A stretch of 64,000 bases of DNA from NCBI GenBank assembly GCA_030549175.1, contig JAUKUA010000005.1, positions 3,720,001 to 3,784,000 of the forward strand, read 5' to 3'. Position 1 is the first letter of the stretch. The number at the start of each line of letters is the position of its first letter. Below, one piece after another: positions 10,998-22,671 of this stretch. The position numbers and the translations under genes were made by a program. Under the pieces are notes generated by a model, which was given only the letters and a program-made list of their open reading frames with translations, was not told the DNA's origin and searched no databases. The DNA comes from Lasiosphaeris hirsuta (Eukaryota > Ascomycota > Sordariomycetes > Sordariales > Lasiosphaeriaceae).

Positions 10998-12333
10998 TGG
11001 GGCCGCCTAGTATTTATTTATATTAGTTCCTGTGTGTTTGGCTGTCGCGTTGGCTTTATAGTAATATATGACTTACCATGATGCCTTAATCCATTTCAAA
11101 GGCACGATGTTATAAGATGTTGTTGGACTTGGAAGGGAAGATAATGTGTGTTAAAGGGCACAATGTTTCTGAAGGAGAGAAGGAAAGGTGGAAAGGTGGC
11201 GCGCCTTAGTTCCGTATCAGTGAATGCTGATCTCACTGAGCGCGGGTGCCTGTGTGCCTGCACGGGCTAGTTCCCCCCTCCCCCCCCCCCCCCTTGCTCT
11301 CAAGGTGCTAGCTGGGTGGTGGGCCAGGTAGAAGAGAATGTTGTGGGTGCCATAATGAACCCATAAGGGGCTTATCATCATCCGTGAGGACTTTGATTGA
11401 CTAGCCCAGCGACAGCGCACAAAAATGCGTCTTTATTTGAGAGTCGGGGTACCTAGGCTAAAGGTAATTGCAAACTGTGCTGCAGCGCAGCAGATAATGA
11501 CACGTATTTTTCTCTGGTAGCTGGATAAGGGGCATTATTTCGCTGTCGGAGCCTTCGCCGCTCGGTGAGTGCTGCAAGTGACCATTACCGCCTCAGGTGG
11601 GCCGACAGTTGGCACCCTCCATCGTCTTGCCACTATGAGATGCGGGCAAAGATATGGGGGCAATGGTGCGCACATCTGTTTGTAGACAGTAAGCTCCACT
11701 AGCCCATCGAGATGAACAACTTCTGCTGGCGCTCAGGAATCGCCCCATTTCCCTCCTAGGCATTCAAAGAGGTCAGTTAGATGGGGTCTGGCGTGGAAGC
11801 AGCAGAAGTCATGCAGATGCACTGCCGTGGTTGTTTGGTGTTGTTGTTGTCGTCGTTGATTGTGTTATCGCGGTCAAGTCCTAGCTGCCCTATTGGTTGG
11901 TTAGCGATTGGCTGTGTGGTTCCTCAAGCCGGTTGCGAGGAGACGTGGGAACCTTTTGGGAACGTAGCGGAGACAAAGGTACTTTAACTAGTATGAGCAC
12001 CTTCATGGCTCGGCTCGGTTGGATTTTGCCCATTAAGTTGGAATGAATTAAACAGCTCTGCACCTATCTCTCCCTCGCTCTCTCTCCCATTTCCTGCATT
12101 GTGACCAGCCTTGCTAAATAGGCCGCATTGCGGAGTTAGGATTGGATGGGTTAGAATCCGAGATGCTGAGTTTGTGACCATACAAAGCTCTCACTAACCT
12201 AACCCAGCTGAAGCCGGATGAAACACAAAAGGGTCAACTTTAGCCCCAACCGCAGATGAAACTTGGGACGCGACCCCAATCCCTCTTTACCACACCACAT
12301 TTATGTGACAAAAGCCCTCAATCAGCTTTCAAA
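10998..12333. other. Intergenic region
   Basis: No supported gene. It holds a C tract at about 11276-11294. A plus-strand 68-residue frame at 11781-11987 lacks distinguishing features. The HET gene promoter probably lies in the last few hundred bases. Confidence 0.5.
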
Positions 12334-14169
12334 ATGGCATCCACCACTTGTGTACGTCTGCTGGGCTGCGGCCTGTGGCCACAAATTCCAAAAACATCCC
12401 TCTATGTACAAGTGCCCTTCAGCGACGCAACATCTGAGATCAGGCTCTTGACCGTTCAGCCTGCAGCGAAGCCAGCGGCGCCGATAAGATGCCAGCTCTC
12501 GGTCGTTGATCTGGCCCACCCCGGCGATTACGAGGGCTTGTCGTACCACTGGGGGGAAGTCACAGACGATTACATTTCTGTCAACGGCAGGAAAATCCTT
12601 GTCGGAGGCAACCTCTTTAACGCGCTGAAGCATCTCCGCTATCGAGACCGACCCCGGGTGCTATGGGTCGACGCAATATGCATCGACCAGGAAAGCAACG
12701 ACGCCGGTGGGGAAAAGTGCAAGCAGATCCCCCTGATGCGCCGCATCTATCAGCAAAGCACCCAGACCATAGCCTGGTTCGGGCTCTACCACAACGTCCA
12801 CATACTTTCTCGCTTTGTGGAGAAGCTCCTCCAAAGCAAGCGGAGATTGAGCCATAAGCTGGAGAGTGGTGCCTATTACCCCACCCCAAGCGACTTTGAA
12901 GAATATCGGATCCCGTCCGCAGACCACGGTGGATATCGAGCCCTTGCGGACTTCCTCTCCACGTCCTGGACTGAGCGTGTATGGGTCATTCAGGAGGCAG
13001 CCGTTGCCCGCAGAGTCACTATCCAGTGCGGAGACCACGCCTTTCCCTTCAAAGACATCGCCAGAGCCGCATTGTTCACCTTCACCTTGGCAATCAAGGA
13101 CTTCAATCCCGGTACGCAGTTCAAGTCAACCTGGGCAGAGTGTACAAAGCAGAAACTCGGCCAGCGCGGGACCCTGTTGTCTCTCGTGATGCGCCACTGG
13201 CTGAGCGAAGCTAGCAAATACCACCACGACAAAATCTACGCCTTGTGCGGCCTGGCGCGGGATGCCGGGCCGGACGGGCTGGACATCCGCTTCGATTACA
13301 CCAAGCCCTGGGAAGAGGCGTACACAGACTTTGCCCGTTCGGTCCTCGCGACGTATGGCAACCTGGATATCTTTTCGGCTCTGACGACCATGAAGCGGCT
13401 GTCCTGGGAACTCCCCACATGGACTCCTGATTGGCGTGTGGCAAGTTATAAAAACAACACGCTCATCTACCGCCGCCCTGAACCGCCTCCGGAACCGGGA
13501 CCAATCCGAGTCCTGTTCGCCGCCGCAAAGACGTCGGTTTCATGCCCTCAATTTAGCCCCGATGGTCGCCGGGTGCGTCTCAGCGGCTTCATCTTGGACA
13601 CAATCGTGGCTGCGGGGGATATACGACCAGACAAATTCACACCGTTGAAGATAGTCAGAAACTTGACTCACTGGCGAGACTACATCGCTCAGTGCGAGAC
13701 CAAGGAGCACTACCAACACACAGGACAGCCAATGACGGATGCCTTTTACGAGACCATCACCATGAACAACGCTCGAGGCTTCCTCCAGGACCCACCGAGC
13801 GATTACTCGACGTTCAATAGGCATCTCAACGCGCTCAAGGTGAAATCGGAATGCTGCCAAGACATCACGGAAGGGGGATCCAACCCTACCTGGGAGGCGT
13901 TTGTCAGATCAACCGTGATCTCGGCGTCGGGTGCGAGTGTGAATCGACGGCTGGTGAGGACGCGGAATGGGTATTTGGGTCTTGTTCCGGAAGAGTCAGG
14001 AGTTCTGGGCCATATCGCTCTGTTCGAAGGGGGCGCGTTGCCAATCGTCATTAGGGCGTCCACCCGGGTTTCTGGGTGCTGGGAGGTGGTTGGGGATGCC
14101 TATGTGCATGGTGTTATGATGGGTGAAGCCTTTGACGAGAGTCGCTGTTCGGACTTTTGGTTTGTGTGA
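12334..14169 (+). CDS. HET-domain protein (heterokaryon incompatibility)
   Basis: An intronless 611-residue protein starting at ATG 12334 in a good context (AAAATGGCA); an in-frame ATG at 12256 would add 26 residues in a poorer context. The HET domain (about residues 60-230) shows its usual blocks in order: DYEGLSYHWGE, ILVGGNLFNALKHLR, LWVDAICIDQ, then QIPLMRRIYQQSTQTIAWFG, and WTERVWVIQEAAVAR with QCG shortly after. HET proteins trigger programmed cell death on non-self recognition after hyphal fusion. The C-terminal half (RNGYLGLVPEESGVLGHIAL...) matches the common fungal HET layout, where a small beta-rich segment precedes the end. No NACHT, ankyrin or WD domain is attached. The gene is intact, unlike several neighbours. 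Confidence 0.93.
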   Translation: MASTTCVRLLGCGLWPQIPKTSLYVQVPFSDATSEIRLLTVQPAAKPAAPIRCQLSVVDLAHPGDYEGLSYHWGEVTDDYISVNGRKILVGGNLFNALKHLRYRDRPRVLWVDAICIDQESNDAGGEKCKQIPLMRRIYQQSTQTIAWFGLYHNVHILSRFVEKLLQSKRRLSHKLESGAYYPTPSDFEEYRIPSADHGGYRALADFLSTSWTERVWVIQEAAVARRVTIQCGDHAFPFKDIARAALFTFTLAIKDFNPGTQFKSTWAECTKQKLGQRGTLLSLVMRHWLSEASKYHHDKIYALCGLARDAGPDGLDIRFDYTKPWEEAYTDFARSVLATYGNLDIFSALTTMKRLSWELPTWTPDWRVASYKNNTLIYRRPEPPPEPGPIRVLFAAAKTSVSCPQFSPDGRRVRLSGFILDTIVAAGDIRPDKFTPLKIVRNLTHWRDYIAQCETKEHYQHTGQPMTDAFYETITMNNARGFLQDPPSDYSTFNRHLNALKVKSECCQDITEGGSNPTWEAFVRSTVISASGASVNRRLVRTRNGYLGLVPEESGVLGHIALFEGGALPIVIRASTRVSGCWEVVGDAYVHGVMMGEAFDESRCSDFWFV

Positions 14170-16403
14170 TATTCTCTTGTTTAGTGATATTCATGACTAC
14201 AACATTCAACGCAAATCATTACCCAGAAAAATCCCTTCTGAAGGTTTGAGTCGCTGCAACTCCACAAGAACCTTTTCCAAAGCCTGGCTAACTGCTGACC
14301 GCTCAGTACCCAGAGAATCTTTGGCTAATTAGAAAACTCCCCTTATAGTCTCCTGTGCCTGAGAAAAGACTTGGCAGGGCCTATGTTACGGTGCGCACTG
14401 GTACGTGGTGAGTAACTAGGTAGTTGGAGCTTCAGAGTCCTGCGCAACAAACAAACCAGGGTTAGGTTGTACATACCTAGGTGCCTAGGCTGTACTGTGA
14501 GAAGATTGTGCCAGTGCTTGTGAACGCAAAGACCGGCGACAAACCTCTTGTGGCTATTATGCCCAAGTTGGTGTCCCCTGAACTCATACAACTCGTGTCT
14601 CACACCACTTCCATCCCTGGTAATTCATATCGCCAATCTTCTACGCTTGAGTCTCTACACTGCCAGAATCTCGCTGTACGCTGTTACCGGCGAGAATGTT
14701 ATCTGTTATCAATATGGACGCTGATATAGGAAGAGTGGGCACCGATTGGTAGGTAATCCTTCCGGAGCCGAGACGCCTTCACCTGAACACGAACGCCTAG
14801 AATAACCTAATGTAAGCTACGTGTTCGTTGCGGCGGATATTGCCGGGAGAGGATAATTTAACGACGCAGATACCTCGCCTGGGCCCCTGCTGGCCGTCAG
14901 GTGTGTCCTAGATGCCATAATGGTTACTGAAGAGTTGGGCTGCCTCGGCCAGTATTCCATCTGTGATATCCTCCGACTCGAACTCCTTGAAGATTTCGGT
15001 TGTCATCTTGGGGCGATACTCACGGGTCTCTCGTCTATTAAACTGAACAGCGGGATCCAAGGTCACCCTTCCGGACCGTACGGCAGAACTGGCTATTTCA
15101 TCTCTGAGAGACTGTTATGCAAACCGACCGGTGGTGTCTTTTCCGTACTTCTAGATTCTAACCCCGTACCTTGAATAGATGTAGTAGGGCAGCCAGGTGC
15201 CTCAACAGAACCACAGCAGCCCTGACAGAAGGAGGGAGCTGTATCCATGAGTGGGTAATTCTTAACACTATGCCGATCTAGTTGATAGAGAGGTAACAAC
15301 CACATATTTGGTAGCATCCATCAAATTTCGTCCTCCTGACACGACGGGTAGACATTTGCTGTAGGTCGATTGTCTCAGAAATGCAATTAAAGAAGATATA
15401 ACTATTGTCAGACACCATGTGTGGTCAACTGGTTAGCCGATGTGGTGGTCGATTCAGTGTGTATTATCAATTTTCTTTTTTTGGAACTAACTAGTAGTTC
15501 AGTTGCGCCCTACAGAGTCTACGCGGTGCGCCAAGTCGCTAGGAACCCCGATACTGTAGCGGGAAGCGCGAGAGGCGATGGCCTGGTAGATGCTGCCTTG
15601 TGGGATTGAGGTCCTCCGTCGTCGTCGTCGTCGTCGGAGCTATCGGAGCTATCGGAGCTCTCGGTGACGTCGTCAATCCCCGTAGAACTTATTCTCGGGC
15701 CTGCTCCAGCACTGTTTCCACGGTGTCCAGCGTTGTCGGTTCCTCAACCGTATCGCCACAGCTGGGGAGACATTCTGTTACGTCGTCTGAGTCGTCCTGT
15801 CGCTCGTTTCCAACGTAGTCGAGCGAATCAATATCGTCTATCCATGCGGCGACCGTTCCCGCTTGGTCCGCTGGTTATGGGCTGTTTAGCAGCAGTGGCC
15901 GAGGGCGCTGTCACGGCCAGGTAGGATGAGAGAGACGAGGCTGCTGTATCCCAATCTAGATTGTGGAAAAACAAGCTAAGGAGGGAGAGAGGAAGCAGAA
16001 CGAGTGGTGGCCGGACTCTGGGCTTTTGTAGGAGTCCTGGGCCGCTCGGGCCTCTCGTTCTTCCAGTGAATGGTCCACACTGACACTGAATGGCTATCTC
16101 TCTGGTGGGAGGAGTTTGTGTGCCAGCCATGCCAGCCGTCACAGGCGCCCCGAAACGCTTTCGCTCTTTTGTCATCTTCCGCACAGAGAAGAGCGGTATG
16201 GCGCCCTTATCTTTGTTTACCTATCGTTATGGATAGAGAATCGAGGCTCTGCGAAGCGGAATTGGGGCGCTGTGAAAAAAATATCCAGCTGAGCGCGAGA
16301 CATTGTATGCGAGGTGCTTGCGTACAGCCGCGCTTGTGTTAAGTACCATGGTAATTGAATGGAAATCAGATTCTTTAATGCGTAAAAAGAATAAAAATTC
16401 ACC
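14170..16403. other. Long region without a supported gene
   Basis: About 2.2 kb of mixed composition with scattered short frames. On the minus strand near 15660-15840 a short acidic reading (SLDYVGNERQDDSDDVTE) looks coding-like but cannot be extended and may be a relic. A GTC trinucleotide tract lies at about 15615-15635. Confidence 0.45.
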
Positions 16404-17073
16404 ATGTGTTTCCTAGGCTCTTCTCCCTCTTGCAACACCGGCCAAACCAAGTCTCCACCGCCGCTTTACAGCGAACACACAAACATCTCGACCATGGAGC
16501 GCAGCAACGACGGTCCCGAACGTGATCTCGAGCTTGGCATGCTCCTCGACGGCGCTCCTGCTACCGCTGCTACCGCTGCTTTCGCTGCCGCTGATGTGTT
16601 CGGCCAAAGGACCGACCCCCTTGGCAGACTTCTTCGTTTTGCGTCCTTCCTGGTTGTATTCCTCGCCAACAAAAATTGCGTATGTATACAACCGGCAGTC
16701 CGTCTTCGCCTTCTTTGGGAATTAACACATGAATTTTAGAAATTTTTTCCATGGCGTCGACCATGTGAGCAGAGACTTTTTTCGCGGCGTCAACCATATA
16801 AGCAGAGACTTTTTCACGGCGTCGACCATATGAACAGAGACTTTTTTTCGCGGTGTCGACCACATAAGCAGAGACTTTTTTTGCGACCTGGGCCGCATGA
16901 TTCGGTATGTTTTTTTTTTTTTTTTTTTGGCTTAATTAAAACACTCCTTTACTAACCTCCGGTGTAGGGCAATTCTCAGAGTCCTCGCGGCTATCATCGT
17001 TGCTCTCTCGATCGCATTTCTATTCATCGCGCGTACCAAGCGTGACAACACGGTGGATTTCAAGGCAAATTAG
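16404..17073 (+). CDS. Doubtful small membrane-protein gene
   Basis: Exon-like segment one begins MCFLGSSPSCNTGQTKSPPP and continues MERSNDGPERDLELGMLLDG and DPLGRLLRFASFLVVFLAN, up to a strong donor (GTATGT at 16680). A final exon after CCGGTGTAG reads AILRVLAAIIVALSIAFLF then IARTKRDN and stops near 17073; it is one clear membrane helix with a basic cytosolic-type tail. Between them lie four imperfect 32-34-bp tandem repeats with variable T runs. I could not connect the two coding ends in one frame: the phases differ by one or two bases, depending on how the repeat is spliced. Either repeat-length change has broken the gene or an exon is missed. Function unknown. Confidence 0.3.
16753..16885 (+). 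repeat. Four-copy 32-34 bp tandem repeat
   Basis: Units start at 16753, 16786, 16818 and 16852, each of the form GGCGTCGACCATATAAGCAG followed by AGAC and a run of T. Copies differ mainly in the length of the T run (5-7), so the reading frame shifts from unit to unit. Confidence 0.9.
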
Positions 17074-18208
17074 ATGACAATGGGCCTGATGGGGGCGGCA
17101 TCACGGTAGCAGAGGGGATGTAGCAGCACGGCTGCAAACCCAGAGATGGCGCTGGCAGTGGCACACGCATCACACGGGGGCCATCCGATTCTGCCTCAGT
17201 GGATCTTCTCATTAGCTTTGCTAAAGATGCTATCACAACAGCACATCCAGAGGGTCTCGTTAAACCTCATTGCTAGCCACCCCAGCCGTTATTTAGTTTG
17301 AGTCAGGCACTGCATGCATCCTAATAATTAAGAGGCCGTCACTGTCCACAATAAGGAAGTGTCTTCTTTCCAGTATAATGCCATACATAGCCGTGAAATA
17401 ACCCTGAAAACGGCAGATTGATCGATGTCAAACAGCCAAGTAGTTCAACCAATCCGACAGCTCCAATTGATGTGCACGTGTGTTATATTTCTTGGAGTAG
17501 AGCCTGCACGCAGAGCCTGTTGTGTTGCTGTTAGCGCATTAGCTGGCGTGCTCAATCGCTCTGAGCGCTCCGCTTCGCCCTGGGACACAACCCGGCCCCT
17601 GACGAACCCAGGGGCGGGGGTCGGGTCCTGTGTAGATAGCCGTGTATAATTTTTGTCACCAGGTAGATACCTGGGCGCAGCACCTCGCATTATCAAGCCA
17701 GGAGACAGGGTATTTCTACCGCTAGACTTGAATGCCAAAGAGTATATATATAATACAAGAGGGTGTTCCCGGATGTACCTTTTCTACGGTTTTCAGGGCT
17801 ATATATGGGGAATACGGTGAAAAGTGACGATAGCTACGGTGCACCGTTACGCTCTCCCTAAAAAAGGCGTGTACTGAGCCCCTCGGAGCCTCCAGTTACA
17901 AAGAAGACTACGAAGGCTGGGGCAATGGCACTTTAGAGGGCAGATTTGGCAGTTTCCAGGCCCAGGCCTGCGTTGATGATGCTATTATTATCATGGGGCT
18001 CTGTAAAGTCAATTGATAGGTTGTATTTGTGCGATTTTGTATGGGATTTCAGCAGCTGGCAATGTACACGTCGAAGGATTTGAACTTATGGCGGGCAGAA
18101 TCATTTTAGCATGGGGGTCAGTACTGCCCCCCCCCCCTTAGCAATTTAATGCTCCCTAGCAATTATTTACCCCCCACCCCCCCCCTCCAGAACTTCAAAC
18201 CGGATCCC
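17074..18208. other. Intergenic region
   Basis: AT-richer sequence with no supported gene; C tracts at about 18127-18138 and 18173-18187 flank the 3' end of the oxidoreductase gene. Confidence 0.5.
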
Positions 18209-19396
18209 TCACGCCTTCATCTTCCCAGTCATACCCCTCTGCCCCGCGACAATATCCGATATGTAGTCGGTGCCCAAGCTCCGCGACTTGAGATACCAAA
18301 TAACCCAGTTAGGGATCTTGAAGCCCATGGCCTGGCCGGTGCCTCCGTCCTTGCCGATGCTGACGCCGAGCATGTAACCGTCGGTGGGTTTGTACTCAGC
18401 GGCCTCGTCCGCGCCGCCAGCGAGAAACACCTGCAGCGCGCGCGCCACGTAGTTCATCTGGTTGTCAGTGAAGAGCGCCCGCGTCTCCTCGAGGTCGCCG
18501 GCATCGCCAATGACAAAGACATTCTCGTATCCCTCGGCCCGCAGCCGGCGGGTCTGCTTGAACTGCCCCGACGTGCCTAGCAGCCGCGGCGGCGCAAAGG
18601 CCGTGTTGGGCCGCACGCCGAACGCGGGTAGGTACACGTCGGCCACGAGCGTCTGTGTAGCCCCGTCCTTGGTGGTGAGCTCGAGCGTGGTAGTCGACCC
18701 GGCGGGGGTGGTGGTGGTGGTGGCGGCGGTGACGCGGGCGTTGGGGATGATGCGGACCTTGCGCTTCTCGAGGGCGGCGCGCACGGCGTCGCGCACGGCG
18801 GGCTTGGCGGGCGGCGCGAGCGGCAGCGCGTCGGGGATGACTAGCACCACGTCCTTGGCGCCGGCGGCCGAGAAGACGGCCAGCTCGCCCGCAATCTCAA
18901 CGCCCGTGGCGCCCGCGCCGGCCACGACGATGGTGCGTGCGGCGTCGATTTGGCGTCGTAGGTCCTGCAGCGCCTGCTGCGTGGCCGCCGTCGAGCCCAG
19001 TCCCTTCCACGGCTGGCCCTGCGTGTCGCTCGACCCCGTGGCCACCACGACGGCGTCGTAGGCGATCTCGCGTGTGCCGCCGTCGGGGAGGGAAACGACG
19101 ACGGCGTTGCGGTCTGGGTCTAGGCTTGAGGCTACCCCCTGCACGAACTCGAACTTGTCTCCGTACTGCGCGAAGGCGGGCGCCATCGGGAGGAAGAGCT
19201 TGCTGGAGAATTCCTCCGAGAGGATGGCGCGCGGCGAGGCCAGGTTCCAGTAGAAGTGCGTGTTAGGGCTGACGAGGATCACGCGCAGGTTGGGGACCTT
19301 GGGCGCCGTGAAGCGCAGCACGTGGTGCGCGAGGGGCACGCCGCCCACGCCGGCGCCGAGGATGACGAGCGTTTTTGGTGTGCTTTTGGAAGACAT
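18209..19396 (-). CDS. FAD/NAD(P)-dependent oxidoreductase, AIF2/AMID-like
   Basis: An intronless 395-residue flavoprotein beginning MSSKSTPKTLVILGAGVGGV. The N-terminal FAD-binding Rossmann motif GAGVGG is at residue 13. A second GxGxxG for NAD(P)H, VVAGAGATGVEIAGELA, lies near residue 160. YDAVVVATGSS is the linker ATG motif, and NVFVIGDAGDL the C-terminal FAD contact. The HFYWNLASPRAI segment after the first strand is typical of fungal AMID/AIF2-type enzymes (also named FSP1-like), which oxidise NAD(P)H and reduce quinones. No signal peptide or membrane helix is seen, so it is probably cytosolic or peripherally associated. GC content is markedly higher than in the flanks. It stands alone, with no operon-like partner. 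Confidence 0.92.
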   Translation of the reverse strand: MSSKSTPKTLVILGAGVGGVPLAHHVLRFTAPKVPNLRVILVSPNTHFYWNLASPRAILSEEFSSKLFLPMAPAFAQYGDKFEFVQGVASSLDPDRNAVVVSLPDGGTREIAYDAVVVATGSSDTQGQPWKGLGSTAATQQALQDLRRQIDAARTIVVAGAGATGVEIAGELAVFSAAGAKDVVLVIPDALPLAPPAKPAVRDAVRAALEKRKVRIIPNARVTAATTTTTPAGSTTTLELTTKDGATQTLVADVYLPAFGVRPNTAFAPPRLLGTSGQFKQTRRLRAEGYENVFVIGDAGDLEETRALFTDNQMNYVARALQVFLAGGADEAAEYKPTDGYMLGVSIGKDGGTGQAMGFKIPNWVIWYLKSRSLGTDYISDIVAGQRGMTGKMKA

Positions 19397-20312
19397 TGTT
19401 GCGTGTGCGAGGAAGGTGTTTTTTTTTCTTCTTCACATTCCATCCGGGGAGCGAAGGCTTTTAAGCAAACAGCGAGAGTGGGCCACCGAGACGTTGTTGT
19501 GCTACCTGCTAGCCGGCCTCGTCTACCGGCCGGGGCTTGGTCGGTACGGCACAGGGGACTCGGATAGGGGACTCGGATCAGGGATTCCTCCAACCCGGGC
19601 TGGTTCGGAGACATTTTCACAGTCAGCATCGCAATGTTGACATGTTAGTGGTAATCGCGTGTGCCGACTTTTGTGGTATGGACACTCCCGCGCGGGAGCT
19701 CAAAAAGGTGGGGAGATGATGGTTGCGGGCCGCCGAGCTTTTGGCCAATGAGCGGCCTTACCGCCCGGAAAAACGGGTCTTGACTCGGCGCCATCATCGA
19801 CTTGAAACGGGTTGTCGGTAATGATACTTCAGGCACCCTAGTTGAATCAAGGTCAACCCCCACCCACCCCCCCCCCCCCCCCCCCAAAACTTTTTAAAAA
19901 AATAAAAAAAAAATTTAAAAAAATACTGATTAGCACACGCTATATATGTTCTCCGTAGCCGACTCTTTCCAATCTCTGCATTCGGCGAGAAGTACTATCC
20001 TGTAGTGCATACAACTCGAAATAGTACCTCCTACCATGAAATCTGATAGGATGTCTCCTCGTCGGCCATGGCCTGATGCCAGTCACACCCGCATTTATGG
20101 GCACACCACTGGCATTACCCTTGGTCCCCCCAGACCCCCACCGGATTCGAGCCCTTTGTAAGCAGACTCGGTGTCTCTCGTCGCCTAGTAATGATATGAT
20201 ACTTGGATTGGCACACCGTCCAGTGATAATCCAATGCAATGCCTCTCTAGCTCAGAGCCTCCTTGAGGTCGTCCCAAACGTCTTTAGACTCGACATCGAA
20301 ATCGGAAGACCT
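19397..20312. other. Intergenic region with poly-C tract
   Basis: Contains a C19 tract (19867-19885) followed by an A/T-only stretch. A B-box-like string near 20141-20160 on the minus strand lacks a matching A-box and acceptor stem. A minus-strand 99-residue frame at 19940-20239 shows no known features. Confidence 0.45.
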
Positions 20313-21306
20313 CTAGTCGATTTCGACACCGCCCAAGTCCAACGTGAATGTTTTCAAATTCGGGGCATATTGAAACACGAGGTTCCAAATGTCCCAGACG
20401 AAAAACGGGTTTGCCTCTTCTATCAGCCCCTCATCAAGAAGTTCCGACTGATAGGCGGATGTCTCGAGGTTGGTGAAGACGCGGAAAATTTCGAAGCTCG
20501 CGGGTGGCTCACGGAAACACAAGCTGTTTCATTTTTTTTTTTTTGAGCCCATTGCAGTAAACGGCCGTCAGGTTGGGGGGCGCTCTGAGTAAATCTAGGA
20601 TTTGCCAAAGGTCTATGCTCTGCCAGGAAGCTTTGACAGAGACGGTCAACTTGCTCAAGACCTGCATTGCTTGTGGCTTGCAAAACTTGAACAATCGGGG
20701 GACGTCGTAGGAATCGGATCCATCGAACTTGAGGGTCAAGTCGATGACGGCCTCCAAGCATTTGAGGTTTGGGCACAACGCCGTCATAAATTCAAGACAG
20801 GCTTTGGCGTCGCCCGCACCCAACGGCTCCAGAATGTCTTTGAAAGTTTCCCAGCACCGCTCGCCGCGGCAGAGCTTGCCTGACTCAACAAAGGCCGTAG
20901 TCTCGTCCGGAAGCATCTCGTCCGGACCGTAAAAGTATTCCAGAGACAGCTGCCTGACGAGAGCGGCAATATCTGGACGGCTGGTGAGGGTCCTGGCGAG
21001 CAGCCACCAGGTGGAGCCGCCTCCCTAAGGGCGGTGGTAAAGATGTCGCGTCGCCATGTTGTTAAAGCGCCTCGAAGTCAAGCAAAGGCTCCAGAGGGTC
21101 GAGAAATCACCCCAGTGGTTCGCATCGGGACATGGCCCAAGGGGACAGCGCGCGCAGAAAAATGAAGCAATCTCATCAATGAGCTCAGTAGGACGCCTGT
21201 TGACTGCCGACATCTCTCGTTCGATAGCAAAAGGTGTAGCCGAGAGGGGAGGTTGTAAGAGGTATTGGGCCGAAGACATTGGGTGTTGTGGGGTTGCGTG
21301 ACTCAT
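20313..21306 (-). pseudogene. F-box / LRR-like protein, disrupted
   Basis: The N terminus has a divergent F-box: PTELIDEIASFFC, then FSTLWSLCLTSRRFNNMATR and HLYHRP. The same frame continues after a single TAG (21025-21027) with GGGSTWWLLARTLTSRPDIA, ALVRQLSLEYFYGP and an LRR-like body (LCPNLKCLEAVIDLTL), which is normal for this fungal F-box class, so the TAG is an internal nonsense change. Near 20535 an A12 tract shifts the frame; the continuation (CFREPPASFEIFRVFTNLET, then FQYAPNLKTFTLDLGG) is in the next frame and ends at 20313. Two independent lesions make this a pseudogene unless the poly-A length is a sequencing error. Ancestral role: presumably substrate adaptor of an SCF ubiquitin ligase. 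Confidence 0.7.
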
Positions 21307-22671
21307 GCCGACTTATATTGGCTGCATCGACTTCGGAACCTGGAAGCCTGCTGCTATAAGAGTGGGAGCAAAAGTCGTTACGGTGAATGCACGTGATTGA
21401 GAGAAATGTCACTTTAGGAGGATCACCCCTATCACGGTCATATTACACGTTCGGTAGAAGAATTAAAAACCACCTTTAACATTCATTCCCAAATCCAGCT
21501 AGAGGCGATGGCTCAAATTGATAATCCTAGACTTTCCGAGACCAGCATCATGCCGTCAAAAGCAATGATTGCTCGAGAGCGGCCGCAGCGTCGATATTCG
21601 CTCTCACAGCGTAGGGTTTCGGACGCACGCCGTCTTCGTCGCCGAAACCGCCATCCTCGCACTGGGGGAAGGTCTCCAGGCCGCGGAGCCCTGAGACTAC
21701 TAGAACTTAGTCCAGCTCCGGTGCTAGCGACTCGCACAGCGCCGCCAACGTCAATCAAGGACCATAGGAGGGTGTCATAGAAGGAGACGATTATTCAAAT
21801 TAGCAGGAGGTCAAATATGGTGATAGCACGCGCAGCCCTCCCAGGTCGTGCAGCCTTTCAAGACAGAACGAGTTGGCGGAAAACGGACGATTGCCCAATC
21901 GCATGGCTTTCAAGTCATTGGTACAAGAAAGGAAAATCGCCAAGACTTGCGCAGGCGTGGAGGTGACAGCCAACTCCGACAGCTTGAAGAAGATGGATGG
22001 AATCACCGCGCTAGCGACAGGAATGACAAAGACGACCATATCGACAGAAAATAAAATTTTTGATGGGGTTGTAAAACCCTCTGTGACAGGTTAAGATAAT
22101 ATGAATGGGAGACCTACCAAGTTACTTCAATTCTGAATGATGTCTTTTGGCACCCTACTCCTCTCAGCCGCACCAATCTTGGCCAAAAGAAGTTGAAATC
22201 AATAGATAGTGGTCTAGACCAATAGCTACCAAAGCCTTGCCATATTTATTGGATCTGGCGCATAATCAATGCCGGTTTCGGGCCAATTTTGGGCCAATTT
22301 TGGGATGGCTGTTGCCCTAATAGTCCCGCATGGGGCGTAGCAGGTCATTCAACCTATCAGATATAAGGTATTCGGCAGTTCCTCCCTTATCATCACATGA
22401 AATTCAGATAACACTTGTTGGGTGGGACCGCCCTCCACAGAGGGATGGCTAGCAGGTGTGCCTTTCCCAAAGTGAAGCGCCCCCATGCTTGTTTTGAAGT
22501 TGAGCACCACCACACGCACATATAAAACCGGACCTGGCAGAAACAACGCCAAGTTCCCGCAACCACTCCCTTACTACCTAACCTACCTTGCCCTACAGGA
22601 CATCCACCCAACAGCTCAAAACCAAGGTCCCTGCCACCTGGTTCACACACAGATCCCGTTGATACCTCGAA
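21307..22671. other. Intergenic region
   Basis: No supported gene. A TATAAAA-like box near 22520 lies upstream of the small open frame at 22672. Confidence 0.45.

Noticed and set aside
12256..12333. Upstream ATG of the HET gene
   Set aside because: In frame but in a weaker context than the ATG at 12334, and the added 26 residues show no conserved feature.
18462..19266. Plus-strand ORFs of 109-199 residues
   Set aside because: GC-rich shadows of the oxidoreductase gene.
20120..20200. tRNA-like B-box on the minus strand
   Set aside because: No A-box, no anticodon arm and no pairing acceptor stem could be built.
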